Origin: Saccharothrix sp. ST-888
GTDB taxonomy: Bacteria; Actinomycetota; Actinomycetes; Streptomycetales; Streptomycetaceae
Length of the DNA: 64,000 nucleotides
Reading direction: 5' to 3'
NCBI RefSeq assembly: GCF_000955975.1
Contig: NZ_JYJF01000014.1
Span: forward strand, 21,148 to 85,147
Below, in pieces: positions 42,530 through 51,064 of this stretch (positions are counted from its first letter, which is position 1; the number at the start of each line of letters is the position of its first letter). The notes under the pieces were generated by a model. It was not told the DNA's origin. It searched no databases and saw only the letters and a list, made by a program, of their open reading frames with translations. A program made the translations under genes and the position numbers.

Positions 42530-43684
42530 CTACCGCAGGGCACCTGCCGCCAGCGCGGCGGTCAGGCCGCCGGTGACCAGCAGGACGGTCCCGGCGGCCG
42601 CCGTACGCAGCACTGCGGCCCCGAGCAGCAGCCGGGGCGCGGCCCCGAGCTGGAGCAGTGCCGCCGTCACGCTCCGCCGGGAGTTGCGGATCTGTGCGGC
42701 CCGGATCAGGACCGCCGCCACCGCGCAGCCGACGATGAGTGCCGCTTCGACTGCGGGCACCGCCTCGACGGTGCCGGGCCGGCGGGCCCAGTAGCGGACG
42801 GCGGCGAGTCCGGCCGACAGGCTCAGTGCGAGGACCGCCAGGGGTGCGCCGAGCCGGGGCGCCTCGGCGGTGAGCCCGCGGGCGGCGAGCAGGCGCAGCG
42901 GGGTGGGGCGGCCCAGGGCCAGCAGCCGTCCGCCCCAGGCCAGCAGCGGGGCGGTGAGCAGCGCCAGGCCGAGGGCCGCGAAGGCCCAGCCGAGCAGGGC
43001 GGCGGTGCTGGTGGTGCCGAGTCCGGCGGGCAGGTCGACCGGTCGTCCGTCCTGGGCGGCGCCCGGGCGCAGCCCGTACAGCTCGAGGGCCAGGCCGATC
43101 AGGACCAGTCCGGTGGGCAGGGCGAGCCGCAGGGCGCCGAAGCCGAAGCCGGTGCGGTGGGGGAGTTCGGGCTGCCCCGGCAGGGCGTCCGCGACTCGGA
43201 CGGCTGCGGCCGCCGATGCGCCGGCCGCCAGCGGGACCAGGAACAGCAGGGTGACCGGGGCGGCGGCCGGGAGCGGCAGGCCGAGGCCGACCGCGGGGGC
43301 CAGCGAGGCACCGGCGATGTCGTTGCGCAGGACCAGGAAGGCCAGCAGGGTGAGCCCGCTGCCGAGGGCGCAGGCGAGAGCGATCTCCCCGGCGATCAGG
43401 GTGCGGATGCTGCTGGGTCCGGCACCGGCGGCGGTCAGACCGGTGATCCGTTCGGGGCGCGCGGTGGGCAGGGCCCGGGCGGCGACGGCGGCGAACCAGC
43501 CGACGGCGGCGAGCGGTGGGAGGCACCACAGCAGCCGTACGACCGAGGCCCCGGAGGGTTCGCCGAGGGCGCGGCCGAGGGCGCGGAGCAGGAGGGCGGC
43601 CACTGCCGCGGCGGCGCCGGCGGTGAGCAGCCAGCGGCCGAGGTCGGCGATCCGGTAGCCCCTGACCAGGCGGAGGTAAAGCAC
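42530..43684 (-). CDS. ABC transporter permease-like membrane protein
   Basis: 384 residues with about ten hydrophobic segments, extremely rich in Ala and Leu. The layout (one N-terminal helix, a cluster around residues 90-160 and a C-terminal FtsX-like set) suggests a MacB/FtsX-type permease. FtsX-like ERITGLTAAGAGPSSIRTLIAGE near residue 78 supports this. The substrate is unknown. The GTG start at 43684 has AAAGGGG about 7 bases upstream. It follows the ATP-binding protein gene by 13 bases, so both form one leftward operon. Confidence 0.75.
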   Translation of the reverse strand: MLYLRLVRGYRIADLGRWLLTAGAAAAVAALLLRALGRALGEPSGASVVRLLWCLPPLAAVGWFAAVAARALPTARPERITGLTAAGAGPSSIRTLIAGEIALACALGSGLTLLAFLVLRNDIAGASLAPAVGLGLPLPAAAPVTLLFLVPLAAGASAAAAVRVADALPGQPELPHRTGFGFGALRLALPTGLVLIGLALELYGLRPGAAQDGRPVDLPAGLGTTSTAALLGWAFAALGLALLTAPLLAWGGRLLALGRPTPLRLLAARGLTAEAPRLGAPLAVLALSLSAGLAAVRYWARRPGTVEAVPAVEAALIVGCAVAAVLIRAAQIRNSRRSVTAALLQLGAAPRLLLGAAVLRTAAAGTVLLVTGGLTAALAAGALR

Positions 43685-43697
43685 CGAGAAGCCCCTT

Positions 43698-44426
43698 TCA
43701 GCGCCCGGCGGAGACCGGCGAGGCGCCGCGCGGTACGGGGGCGACCGGGGTGGCCAGCCTGCCGTCGACCAGGGCGACGGTACGGTCCGCGAAGCGGGCC
43801 AGTTCCGGCTCGTGGGTGGCGAGTACCAGGGTGAGCTGGTGCGAGCGGGCCGCGGTGACCAGTATCCGCAGGACCTGGTCCTGGGCTTCGCGGTGCAGTG
43901 GTGCGGTGGGGTCGTCGGCGAAGACCACCGGGGGCAGCGGGGCCAGAGCGCGGGCGACGGCGATCCGCTGGCGCTGGCTCTGGACCAGTTCGCCGGGGCG
44001 GCGGGTGGCGCAGTCGGCGACGTCGAGGCGCTCCAGCCACTCGGTGGCGGAGCCGTAGGCGGCCTTGTGTCCGGCCCCGGCGAGCAGCAGCGGCAGGGCG
44101 ACGTTCTCCCGGGCCGTCAGTTCGGGCACCAGGTGCGGTTCGGAGCCGACGAAGCCGAAGCGGTCGCGGCGGAGCCGTTCCCGTCCGGCGCGGGTCAGGG
44201 TGTGCACGGGGGCGCTGTTGAACCAGACCTCGCCGTCGTCGACCGGGAGCAGTGCGGAGAGGCAGCCGAGCAGGGTGCTCTTGCCGGAGCCGCGCGGCCC
44301 GGTGATGGCGAGTACCTCGCCGTCCCGGACGCCGATGGAGACGCCGCGCAGGGCGGGAGTGCCGTGGTGGGACTTGACGATCCCTCGGGCCCAGAGCACG
44401 TCGTTGTCGGGCGGGGCCGCTGACAT
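43698..44426 (-). CDS. ABC transporter ATP-binding protein with degenerate signature
   Basis: 242 residues of the MacB/LolD-like type. Walker A is intact (TGPRGSGKSTLLG near residue 43). The signature, normally LSGGQ, reads LVQSQRQRIAVARAL. Walker B is VVFADDPTAPL, where Asp replaces the catalytic Glu. The switch histidine is present in VLATHEPE. These changes suggest slow or absent ATP turnover unless the family has adapted. The ATG at 44426 gives the normal N terminus (MSAAPPDNDVLWARGIVK). Loosely promoter-like sequence precedes it in the 256-base gap after the aminotransferase gene. Confidence 0.85.
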   Translation of the reverse strand: MSAAPPDNDVLWARGIVKSHHGTPALRGVSIGVRDGEVLAITGPRGSGKSTLLGCLSALLPVDDGEVWFNSAPVHTLTRAGRERLRRDRFGFVGSEPHLVPELTARENVALPLLLAGAGHKAAYGSATEWLERLDVADCATRRPGELVQSQRQRIAVARALAPLPPVVFADDPTAPLHREAQDQVLRILVTAARSHQLTLVLATHEPELARFADRTVALVDGRLATPVAPVPRGASPVSAGR

Positions 44427-44610
44427 GGAGATCCATCCTGGTACCGACGGGGATATGACAGTCGTCAGATTAGAACGACAAGGTCGCGCTGAGGTTGCGG
44501 CACACTGGCTCATTCATGGTCAAAATCGCCCTAATCAGGCGTGTCAGTTCTCTCCGATCTGCCGAGTTTTCCTGGAGTTCCCCTCCTGATGCCTCCCCGA
44601 GCTCCGGAAG

Positions 44611-44654
44611 CGCCGAAGGGCGGCCCCGCTCGGAAGCGGGACCGCCCTTCGGCG
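44611..44654 (-). terminator. Terminator of the leftward aminotransferase gene
   Basis: CGCCGAAGGGCGG and CCGCCCTTCGGCG form a 13-bp outer stem. CCCGCT-CGGA-AGCGGG forms the inner stem, with a single mismatch between them. It is a very strong hairpin 29 bases beyond the stop and could work in both directions. Confidence 0.85.
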
Positions 44655-44682
44655 GAGGGTGGGGCGGAGAGACCAGGGGTCG

Positions 44683-46074
44683 TCAGATCTTCGCCCAGGC
44701 GTCGGTCAGCGTGGTCCGCAGGATCTGCTCGATCTCGTCGAAGGTCGACTGGTCGGAGATCAGCGGCGGGGCCAGCTGGATGACCGGGTCGCCACGGTCG
44801 TCGGCGCGGCAGTACAGGCCGTTGTCGAAGAGTGCCTTCGACAGGAAGCCGTAGAGCACGCGCTCGATCTCGTCGTCGTTGAACGACTCCTTGGTGACCT
44901 TGTCCTTCACGAGCTCGATGCCGTAGAAGTACCCGTTGCCGCGGACGTCGCCGACGATCGGCAGGTCACGGAGCTTGTTCAGGGTGCCCAGGAACTTCGA
45001 CTCGTTGTCCAGCACGTGCTGGTTCAGGCCCTCGCGCTCGAAGATGTCGAGGTTGGCCAGCGCGACCGCGGACGACACCGGGTGGCCACCGAAGGTGTAG
45101 CCGTGCAGGAAGGTGTTGTCACCCTTGTAGAACGGCTCCGCCAGGCGGTCCGAGATGATCGTGGCGCCGATCGGGGAGTAACCCGAGGTCATGCCCTTGG
45201 CGCAGGTGATCATGTCGGGCTGGTAACCGAACTTGTCGGCGCCGAACATGGTGCCCAGGCGGCCGAAGGCGCAGATGACCTCGTCCGAGACCAGCAGCAC
45301 GTCGTGGCGGTCGCAGATCTCGCGCAGGCGCTGGAAGTACCCGGGCGGCGGCGGGAAACAGCCACCGGCGTTCTGCACCGGCTCGACGAAGACCGCGGCG
45401 ACGGTGTCGGCGCCCTCGTTGAGGATCGCGACCTCGATCTCGTCGGCGCACCAGCGGCCGTACGCCTCGGGGTCGACCACACCATCGCGCTCCAGGAACG
45501 CGGGGGCGCGGTAGATGTTGGTGTTCGGGGCCTTGTGGGTGCCCGGTACCAGCGGCTCGAACGGCGCCTTCAGGCCCGGCAGACCGGTGATGGACAGGGC
45601 GCCCTGCGGGGTGCCGTGGTAGGCGACGGCGCGCGAGATGACCTTGTACTTGGTCGGCTTGCCGGTCAGCTTGAAGTACTGCTTGGCAAGCTTCCAGGCG
45701 GTCTCGACGGCCTCGCCACCACCGGTGGAGAAGAAGACCTTGTTCAGGTCGCCCGGCGCGTAGTTGGCCAGGCGCTCGGCCAGCTCGACGGCCTTCGGGT
45801 GGGCGTAGCTCCACACCGGGAAGAAGGCCAGCTCCTTGGCCTGCTTGGCGGCAGCCTCGGCCAGCTCCTCGCGGCCGTGACCGGCCTGGACGACGAACAG
45901 GCCGGCGAGGCCGTCCAGGTACTTCTTGCCCTTGTCGTCCCAGACGTAGGTGCCCTCACCGCGAACGATGGTGGGGACGGGCGAGTTCTCGTACGACGAC
46001 ATGCGGGTGAAGTGCATCCACAGGTGGTCGTAGGCGGTCTTGGAAAGGTCCTTCTGCGCCGGGTCGGCTGTCAT
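44683..46074 (-). CDS. Class III (omega-) aminotransferase
   Basis: 463-residue PLP enzyme of the omega-amino acid:pyruvate group. Visible features are HLWMHFTRMSSY at the N terminus, VFFSTGGGEAVETAWKLA near residue 113, YHGTPQGALSITG, VAAVFVEPVQNAGG, LVSDEVICAFGRLG with the PLP-binding Asp, and the Schiff-base lysine in MITCAKGMTSGYSP near 290. The end is typical (RGDPVIQLAPPLI). Likely substrates are putrescine, beta-alanine or GABA, judged from the neighbours. It is coupled to the upstream Lrp gene by a 4-base ATGA overlap. Confidence 0.92.
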   Translation of the reverse strand: MTADPAQKDLSKTAYDHLWMHFTRMSSYENSPVPTIVRGEGTYVWDDKGKKYLDGLAGLFVVQAGHGREELAEAAAKQAKELAFFPVWSYAHPKAVELAERLANYAPGDLNKVFFSTGGGEAVETAWKLAKQYFKLTGKPTKYKVISRAVAYHGTPQGALSITGLPGLKAPFEPLVPGTHKAPNTNIYRAPAFLERDGVVDPEAYGRWCADEIEVAILNEGADTVAAVFVEPVQNAGGCFPPPPGYFQRLREICDRHDVLLVSDEVICAFGRLGTMFGADKFGYQPDMITCAKGMTSGYSPIGATIISDRLAEPFYKGDNTFLHGYTFGGHPVSSAVALANLDIFEREGLNQHVLDNESKFLGTLNKLRDLPIVGDVRGNGYFYGIELVKDKVTKESFNDDEIERVLYGFLSKALFDNGLYCRADDRGDPVIQLAPPLISDQSTFDEIEQILRTTLTDAWAKI

Positions 46075-46544
46075 CGGGTGCCCCAGGTGTAGGTCTGTTT
46101 CCGGAGCTTCAGATAAACGAAGCTCTCGGTGCTCCGCACGCCGGGAAGCGCGCGGATGCGCTTGTTGATCATTTCGAGCAGGTGCTCGTCGTCCTCGCAG
46201 ACCAGTTCGGCCAGCAGGTCGAACGAGCCTGCGGTGCAGACCACGTAGTCGACCTCGTCGAGGGCGGCCAGCGCGTCGGCGACGGGTTCCACGTCACCCT
46301 CGACGGTGATCCCGACCATCGCCTGACGGGTGAACCCGACGGTGAGGGGGTCGGTCACGGCGACGATCTGCATCACGCCCTGGTCGAGCAGCTTCTGGAC
46401 CCGCTGTCGTACGGCCGCCTCGGACAGGCCGACGGCCTTGCCGATGGCGGCGTACGGGCGGCGCCCGTCCTCCTGGAGCTGCTCGATGATCGCCTTGGAG
46501 GCGGCGTCGAGGGGAACGCTGGCGTTCCGGTCGCGGTTGGCCAC
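46071..46544 (-). CDS. Lrp/AsnC-family transcriptional regulator
   Basis: 157 residues. The winged helix-turn-helix begins LDAASKAIIEQLQEDGRRPYAAIGKAVGLSEAAVRQRVQKLLD. The ligand-binding RAM domain follows, with AMVGITVEGDVEPVADAL and CTAGSFDLLAELVCEDDEHL. It probably senses an amino acid or polyamine catabolite. It is transcribed with the aminotransferase and is divergent from an aldehyde dehydrogenase gene, so it is a good candidate regulator of both. The GTG at 46544 is chosen for domain length; no strong ribosome site is present. Confidence 0.9.
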   Translation of the reverse strand: MANRDRNASVPLDAASKAIIEQLQEDGRRPYAAIGKAVGLSEAAVRQRVQKLLDQGVMQIVAVTDPLTVGFTRQAMVGITVEGDVEPVADALAALDEVDYVVCTAGSFDLLAELVCEDDEHLLEMINKRIRALPGVRSTESFVYLKLRKQTYTWGTR

Positions 46545-46651
46545 GTCGCCACTGTGCCTGATCCATTTCCGTCGCGCAAGCCCGTGTGCTGCTGATTTCG
46601 TCGTGGTTTCGAAAAATGGATACGGATTACGTTGCCTATGTGCTCGACACC

Positions 46652-46681
46652 TGTCGATAACCGCAGCGCGACCGGTAGTCT
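46652..46681 (+). promoter_or_regulatory. Putative promoter of aldehyde dehydrogenase 1
   Basis: TGTCGA (46652-46657) and TAGTCT (46676-46681) are 18 bases apart, about 130 bases before the start. An AT-rich patch between the divergent genes includes TTTCGAAA at 46606-46613 and is a reasonable Lrp target. Confidence 0.4.
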
Positions 46682-46810
46682 GGCCGGGTGCGCGTGCAGA
46701 CGTGCACACCCACCAGTGGAACGCGGCTCGCAGGCCCCGGCCACTCGGCGTCGGAGGTACCCTGGCGCCGGATTCTGCAACGCTGCAGGCCCCAGACCGA
46801 GGAGAGACCC

Positions 46811-48256
46811 GTGAGCGAGCTTCGTACGCTGCGCAACTACATCAACGGCGAGTTCGTCGATGCGGCTGACGGCCGCACGCTGGACGTGATCGACCCGACC
46901 ACCGGCGAGGTGTACGCGACGTCGCCGCTGTCCGGCGCGGCGGACGTGGATGCGGCGATGGCCTCGGCGGCCGCGGCCTTCCCGATCTGGCGCGATGCCA
47001 CCCCGAGCGTCCGGCAGAAGCTGCTGCTGAAGATCGCCGACGCGGTCGAGGCACGCGCCGACGAGCTGGTGGACGTCGAGTGCCGCAACACCGGCAAGCC
47101 ACGCGGGCTGACCCGCTCCGAGGAGATCGGCCCGATGGCCGACCAGATCCGCTTCTTCGCCGGTGCCGCCCGCCTGCTGGAGGGCAAGGCCGCCGGTGAG
47201 TACATGGACGGGATGACCTCGATCATCCGTCGTGAGCCGGTCGGTGTCTGCGCCCAGGTCGCGCCGTGGAACTACCCGATGATGATGGCCGTCTGGAAGT
47301 TCGCCCCGGCGATCGCCGCGGGCAACACCGTGGTCCTCAAGCCCTCGGACACCACCCCGGCCTCCACCGTGCTGCTGGCCGAGATCATCGGCGGCGTGCT
47401 CAAGGAGCTGGAGCTCCCGGCCGGTGTCTTCAACGTGATCTGCGGCGACCGCGAGTCCGGCCGCCTGATGGTCGAGCACCGGACCCCGGCGATGGCCTCC
47501 ATCACCGGCTCGGTGCGCGCCGGCATCCAGGTCGCCGAGTCGGCCTCCAAGGACGTCAAGCGCGTTCACCTGGAGCTGGGCGGCAAGGCCCCGGTCGTGG
47601 TCTTCGAGGACGCCGACATCGCCGAGGCCGTCGAGGGCATCTCGGTCGCGGGCTTCTTCAACGCCGGCCAGGATTGCACCGCCGCCACCCGCGTGCTGGT
47701 GCACGAGTCCATCCACGACGCCTTCGTCGAGGCCCTCGCCAAGGCGGCCGCCGACACCAAGACCGGCGGCATCGACGACGAGGACGTCCTGTACGGGCCG
47801 CTGAACAACGCCAACCAGCTGAAGCAGGTCTCCGGCTTCATCGACCGGCTGCCCGCCCACGCCAAGGTCGAGGCCGGTGGCCACCGGGTCGGCGAGGTCG
47901 GCTACTTCTACGCCCCGACCGTGGTCTCCGGCCTGCAGCAGGACGACGAGATCATCCAGAACGAGGTCTTCGGCCCGGTCATCACCGTGCAGAAGTTCTC
48001 CGACGAGGAGCAGGCCGTCGACTACGCCAACGGCGTCGAGTTCGCGCTGGCCTCCTCGGTCTGGACCAAGGACCACGCCCGCGCCATGCGGATGTCCCGC
48101 CGCCTGGACTTCGGCTGCGTCTGGATCAACACCCACATCCCGCTGGTCGCCGAGATGCCGCACGGTGGCTTCAAGAAGTCCGGCTACGGCAAGGACCTGT
48201 CCTCGTACGGCTTCGAGGACTACACCCGCGTGAAGCACGTCATGACCGCGATCTAA
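46811..48256 (+). CDS. Aldehyde dehydrogenase 1 (gamma-aminobutyraldehyde dehydrogenase-like)
   Basis: 481 residues of the NAD(P)-dependent aldehyde dehydrogenase superfamily. The nucleotide-binding segment APWNYPMMMAVWKFAPAIAAGN is near residue 155. The catalytic glutamate is in HLELGGKAPVVV near 254 and the catalytic cysteine in NAGQDCTAATR near 288. The C terminus has EMPHGGFKKSGYGKD. Sequence style matches 4-aminobutyraldehyde or betaine-aldehyde dehydrogenases. The GTG at 46811 has GAGGAG about 7 bases upstream. It is followed by a long hairpin and then by a second aminotransferase. The role fits the oxidation of 4-aminobutyraldehyde to GABA. Confidence 0.92.
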   Translation: MSELRTLRNYINGEFVDAADGRTLDVIDPTTGEVYATSPLSGAADVDAAMASAAAAFPIWRDATPSVRQKLLLKIADAVEARADELVDVECRNTGKPRGLTRSEEIGPMADQIRFFAGAARLLEGKAAGEYMDGMTSIIRREPVGVCAQVAPWNYPMMMAVWKFAPAIAAGNTVVLKPSDTTPASTVLLAEIIGGVLKELELPAGVFNVICGDRESGRLMVEHRTPAMASITGSVRAGIQVAESASKDVKRVHLELGGKAPVVVFEDADIAEAVEGISVAGFFNAGQDCTAATRVLVHESIHDAFVEALAKAAADTKTGGIDDEDVLYGPLNNANQLKQVSGFIDRLPAHAKVEAGGHRVGEVGYFYAPTVVSGLQQDDEIIQNEVFGPVITVQKFSDEEQAVDYANGVEFALASSVWTKDHARAMRMSRRLDFGCVWINTHIPLVAEMPHGGFKKSGYGKDLSSYGFEDYTRVKHVMTAI

Positions 48257-48267
48257 GGGGCATCGGG

Positions 48268-48336
48268 CGGCGCGGGGAGCCGCGCGCGACACCGGGTGCC
48301 TCCACGGAGGGCCTGGCCGCGCGGCTCCCCGCGCCG
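48268..48336 (+). repeat. Long GC-rich intergenic hairpin, copy 4 (after aldehyde dehydrogenase 1)
   Basis: CGGCGCGGGGAGCCGCGC (48268-48285) pairs perfectly with GCGCGGCTCCCCGCGCCG (48319-48336). The centre contains CTCCACGGAGG, as copy 2 does. It begins 12 bases after the stop. Confidence 0.8.
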
Positions 48337-48352
48337 CTGTCCGTCCGGCTGC

Positions 48353-48392
48353 CTTGTCAGGCTGTCGGTGGCGGGGCGGACCGCCTGACAAG
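48353..48392 (+). promoter_or_regulatory. Operator-like 10-bp inverted repeat
   Basis: CTTGTCAGGC (48353-48362) and GCCTGACAAG (48383-48392) are perfect complements separated by 20 bases. They lie just upstream of the promoter for the next aminotransferase gene, in a good position for a regulator site. Confidence 0.5.
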
Positions 48393-48422
48393 ATGCAACT
48401 GCAGGCCCGGGGAGTGATTCCC

Positions 48423-48428
48423 TACGCT
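48423..48428 (+). promoter_or_regulatory. Putative leaderless promoter of aminotransferase 2
   Basis: TACGCT ends 6 bases before the ATG at 48435 and there is no ribosome site. The same TACGCT-to-ATG layout is seen before the TetR gene at 63533. Confidence 0.45.
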
Positions 48429-48434
48429 TACGCC

Positions 48435-49793
48435 ATGAGCATCCCCACCGCTGACTCTGCCGCCGGCCAGGCCGTCAAGGCCGCCGACCGCGCGCACGTC
48501 TTCCACTCGTGGTCCGCCCAGGCACTGATCGACCCCCTCGCGGTGGCCGGTGCCGAGGGCTCGTACTTCTGGGACTACGACGGCAACCGCTACCTCGACT
48601 TCTCCTCGCAGCTGGTGAACACCAACATCGGGCACCAGCACCCGAAGGTGGTCGCCGCGATCCAGGAGCAGGCGGCGAAGCTCTGCACCATCGCGCCCGG
48701 CTTCGCCGTGGAGTCGCGCAGCGAGGCGGCCCGGCTGATCGCCGAGCGCACTCCGGGCGACCTCGACAAGATCTTCTTCACCAACGGCGGCGCCGAGGCC
48801 GTCGAGAACGCCATCCGGCTGGCCCGGCTGCACACCGGTCGGCACAAGGTGCTCTCCACCTACCGCTCGTACCACGGCGCCACCGCCAACGCGATCGCAC
48901 TGACCGGCGACCCCCGCCGCTGGGCCAGTGAGACCGGCGTCTCGGGCATCGTGCACTTCTGGGGCCCGTACCCGTACCGGTCCAACTTCCACGCCGAGAA
49001 CGAGGCGCAGGAGTGCGAGCGCGCACTGGCCCACCTGGAGCAGACGATCGTCTTCGAGGGCCCGGGCACGGTGGCCGCGATCATCCTGGAGACCGTGGTC
49101 GGCACCGCCGGCATCCTGGTCCCGCCGGCCGGCTACCTGGCCGGGGTGCGGGAGATCTGCGACCGGTACGGGATCGTCTTCATCCTGGACGAGGTGATGG
49201 CGGGCTTCGGCCGGACCGGTGAGTGGTTCGGCGCCGACCACTGGGGTGTGGTCCCCGACCTGATGACCTTCGCCAAGGGCGTCAACTCCGGGTACGTCCC
49301 GCTGGGCGGGGTGGCGATCTCCGCCGAGATCTCGGCCACCTTCGCCGAGCGGCCCTTCCCCAGCGGGCTCACCTACTCGGGGCACCCGCTGGCCTGCGCC
49401 TCCGCCGTCGCCACCATCGAGGTGATGGCCGAGGAGGGCATTGTCGAGAACGCCAAGCACATCGGCGAGAATGTGCTCGGCCCCGGCCTGCGCGAGCTGG
49501 CCGAGCGTCACCCGTCGATCGGCGAGGTGCGCGGCCTCGGTGTCTTCTGGGCGCTCGACCTGGTGAAGAACCGCGAGACCCGCGAGCCGCTGGTGCCGTA
49601 CAACGCCGCCGGTGCCGCCAACGCGCCGATGGCCGAGCTGGCCGCCGCCTGCAAGCAGCAGGGCCTGTGGCCCTTCGTCAACATGAACCGCTTCCACGTG
49701 GTTCCGCCCTGCACCGTCACCGAGGAGGAGGCCAAGGCCGGTCTGGCGATCCTCGACGAGGCGCTCACCCTGACCGACGCGCACACCGCCTGA
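48435..49793 (+). CDS. Class III aminotransferase 2 (GabT/putrescine aminotransferase type)
   Basis: 452 residues. Key segments are FWDYDGNRYLDFSSQLVNTNIGHQHP, KIFFTNGGAEAVENAIRLAR near residue 115, YRSYHGATANAIALTG, VAAIILETVVGTAG, FILDEVMAGFGRTGEWF and the PLP lysine in MTFAKGVNSGYVPLGG near 279. It is distinct from the leftward aminotransferase at 44683, with which it shares only family motifs. The likely role is removal of an amino group from putrescine, GABA or a related omega-amine. The potD-like gene follows 94 bases downstream, after a terminator-like hairpin. Confidence 0.92.
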   Translation: MSIPTADSAAGQAVKAADRAHVFHSWSAQALIDPLAVAGAEGSYFWDYDGNRYLDFSSQLVNTNIGHQHPKVVAAIQEQAAKLCTIAPGFAVESRSEAARLIAERTPGDLDKIFFTNGGAEAVENAIRLARLHTGRHKVLSTYRSYHGATANAIALTGDPRRWASETGVSGIVHFWGPYPYRSNFHAENEAQECERALAHLEQTIVFEGPGTVAAIILETVVGTAGILVPPAGYLAGVREICDRYGIVFILDEVMAGFGRTGEWFGADHWGVVPDLMTFAKGVNSGYVPLGGVAISAEISATFAERPFPSGLTYSGHPLACASAVATIEVMAEEGIVENAKHIGENVLGPGLRELAERHPSIGEVRGLGVFWALDLVKNRETREPLVPYNAAGAANAPMAELAAACKQQGLWPFVNMNRFHVVPPCTVTEEEAKAGLAILDEALTLTDAHTA

Positions 49794-49809
49794 CAGCTCG
49801 TCACCGAGG

Positions 49810-49839
49810 CGGCCCCGGGCACCCCATGGCCCGGGGCCG
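49810..49839 (+). terminator. Hairpin between aminotransferase 2 and potD1
   Basis: CGGCCCCGGGC (49810-49820) and GCCCGGGGCCG (49829-49839) form a perfect 11-bp stem with an 8-base loop. With potD1 starting 48 bases later, it may act as an attenuator or as an RNA end. Confidence 0.75.
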
Positions 49840-49887
49840 TCCCCTGCCACGCCCTCCTCCCCACGTTCGCTGCCCAGGAGTACGACC

Positions 49888-51057
49888 ATGCGCTCAACCA
49901 TGTCCCGCCGCGCCGTCCTCGGCGCCACCGGCCTGTTCGGCGCGGCCGCGCTGTCGGGCTGCGGCATCCCCGCCGCGTACGTACCCGAGGAGCGGCGCTC
50001 GGCGCCCGACCGCTCGGAGCAGGACAGGTCGCTGACCTTCTCGAACTGGACGCAGTACATCGACGTCGACCCCAAGACCGGTCGCCGCCCGACCCTGGAC
50101 GCGTTCACCGGGCAGACCGGCATCGAGGTCACCTACACCGAGGACATCAACGACAACGACGAGTTCTTCGGCAAGATCAGCCCGGTGCTCGCCCAGGGCG
50201 GCAAACCGGGCCGGGACCTGATGGTGATCAGCGACTGGATGGCCGGGCGCTACGTCAACCTCGGCTGGGTGCAGTCGATGGACCGGGAGCGGATGCCGCA
50301 CGTCACCAAGTACCTGGACCCGCAGCTCGGCAACCCCGCCTTCGACCCCGGGCGAAAGGCCAGCGTGCCGTGGCAGTCCGGGATCACCGGGATCGCGTAC
50401 AACCGCAAGGCGCTCGGCCGGGAGATCAAGTCCACCGCCGACCTGTGGGCGCCGGACCTCAAGGGCCGGGTCACGCTCTTCGCCGGGATGGACGAGGCGC
50501 TCGGCCTGCTGATGCTGGCCCAGGGCGCCGACATCGCCAAATTCACCGCCGACGACGCGCACAAGGCCATGGACCTGGTGCAGAAGATGGTGGACCGCAA
50601 GCAGATCCGCCGGTTCACCGGCAACGACTACACCAGCGACCTGGCCTCGGGCGCGGCGATCGCCTGCCAGGCGTACTCGGGCGACGCGATACAGCTGAAG
50701 GCCGACAACCCGGACATCGAGTTCGTGGTGCCCGAGGAGGGCGCCGAGCTCTGGGCCGAGAGCCTGATGATCCCGAACAAGGCCGAGCACAAGCAGAACG
50801 CCGAGCAGCTGATCGACTACTACTACCAGCCCGAGGTGGCCGCCAAGCTGGCCGCTTTCGTGCAGTACATCTGCCCGGTCCCGGCCGCCCGCGAGGTGCT
50901 GGCCGCCAGCGAGGACAAGGACGAGGCCGCCCTCGCCGACGAGCCGCTGATCTTCCCGACCGACGAGATCCGCACCAAGCTGCACACCATGCGGGACGTC
51001 AAGGCCGAGGAGCGGCCCGGCTACCACCAGATCTGGGGCAAGGTGGCGGGCGTCTGA
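49888..51057 (+). CDS. potD: Polyamine ABC transporter substrate-binding lipoprotein 1
   Basis: 389 residues. The N terminus is a twin-arginine-type lipoprotein signal (MSRRAVLGATGLFGAAALSGC) with the lipobox cysteine near residue 25. The mature part is a PotD/PotF-type binding protein: LTFSNWTQYIDVDPKTGRRP, VTYTEDINDNDEFFGKI, DLMVISDWMAGRYVNLGW, GITGIAYNRKALG and SGDAIQLKADNPDIEFVVPEEG. No permease gene is directly attached; the PotABC genes lie 5 kb away next to a second PotD. The ATG at 49888 has CAGGAG about 8 bases upstream. It is convergent with pucR. Confidence 0.92.
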   Translation: MRSTMSRRAVLGATGLFGAAALSGCGIPAAYVPEERRSAPDRSEQDRSLTFSNWTQYIDVDPKTGRRPTLDAFTGQTGIEVTYTEDINDNDEFFGKISPVLAQGGKPGRDLMVISDWMAGRYVNLGWVQSMDRERMPHVTKYLDPQLGNPAFDPGRKASVPWQSGITGIAYNRKALGREIKSTADLWAPDLKGRVTLFAGMDEALGLLMLAQGADIAKFTADDAHKAMDLVQKMVDRKQIRRFTGNDYTSDLASGAAIACQAYSGDAIQLKADNPDIEFVVPEEGAELWAESLMIPNKAEHKQNAEQLIDYYYQPEVAAKLAAFVQYICPVPAAREVLAASEDKDEAALADEPLIFPTDEIRTKLHTMRDVKAEERPGYHQIWGKVAGV

Positions 51058-51064
51058 CGCCGGC

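Noticed and set aside
46688..46810. Upstream start for aldehyde dehydrogenase 1
   Set aside because: The added 41 residues are Arg/Ser/Pro-rich, while GTG 46811 has a good ribosome site and the normal family N terminus.
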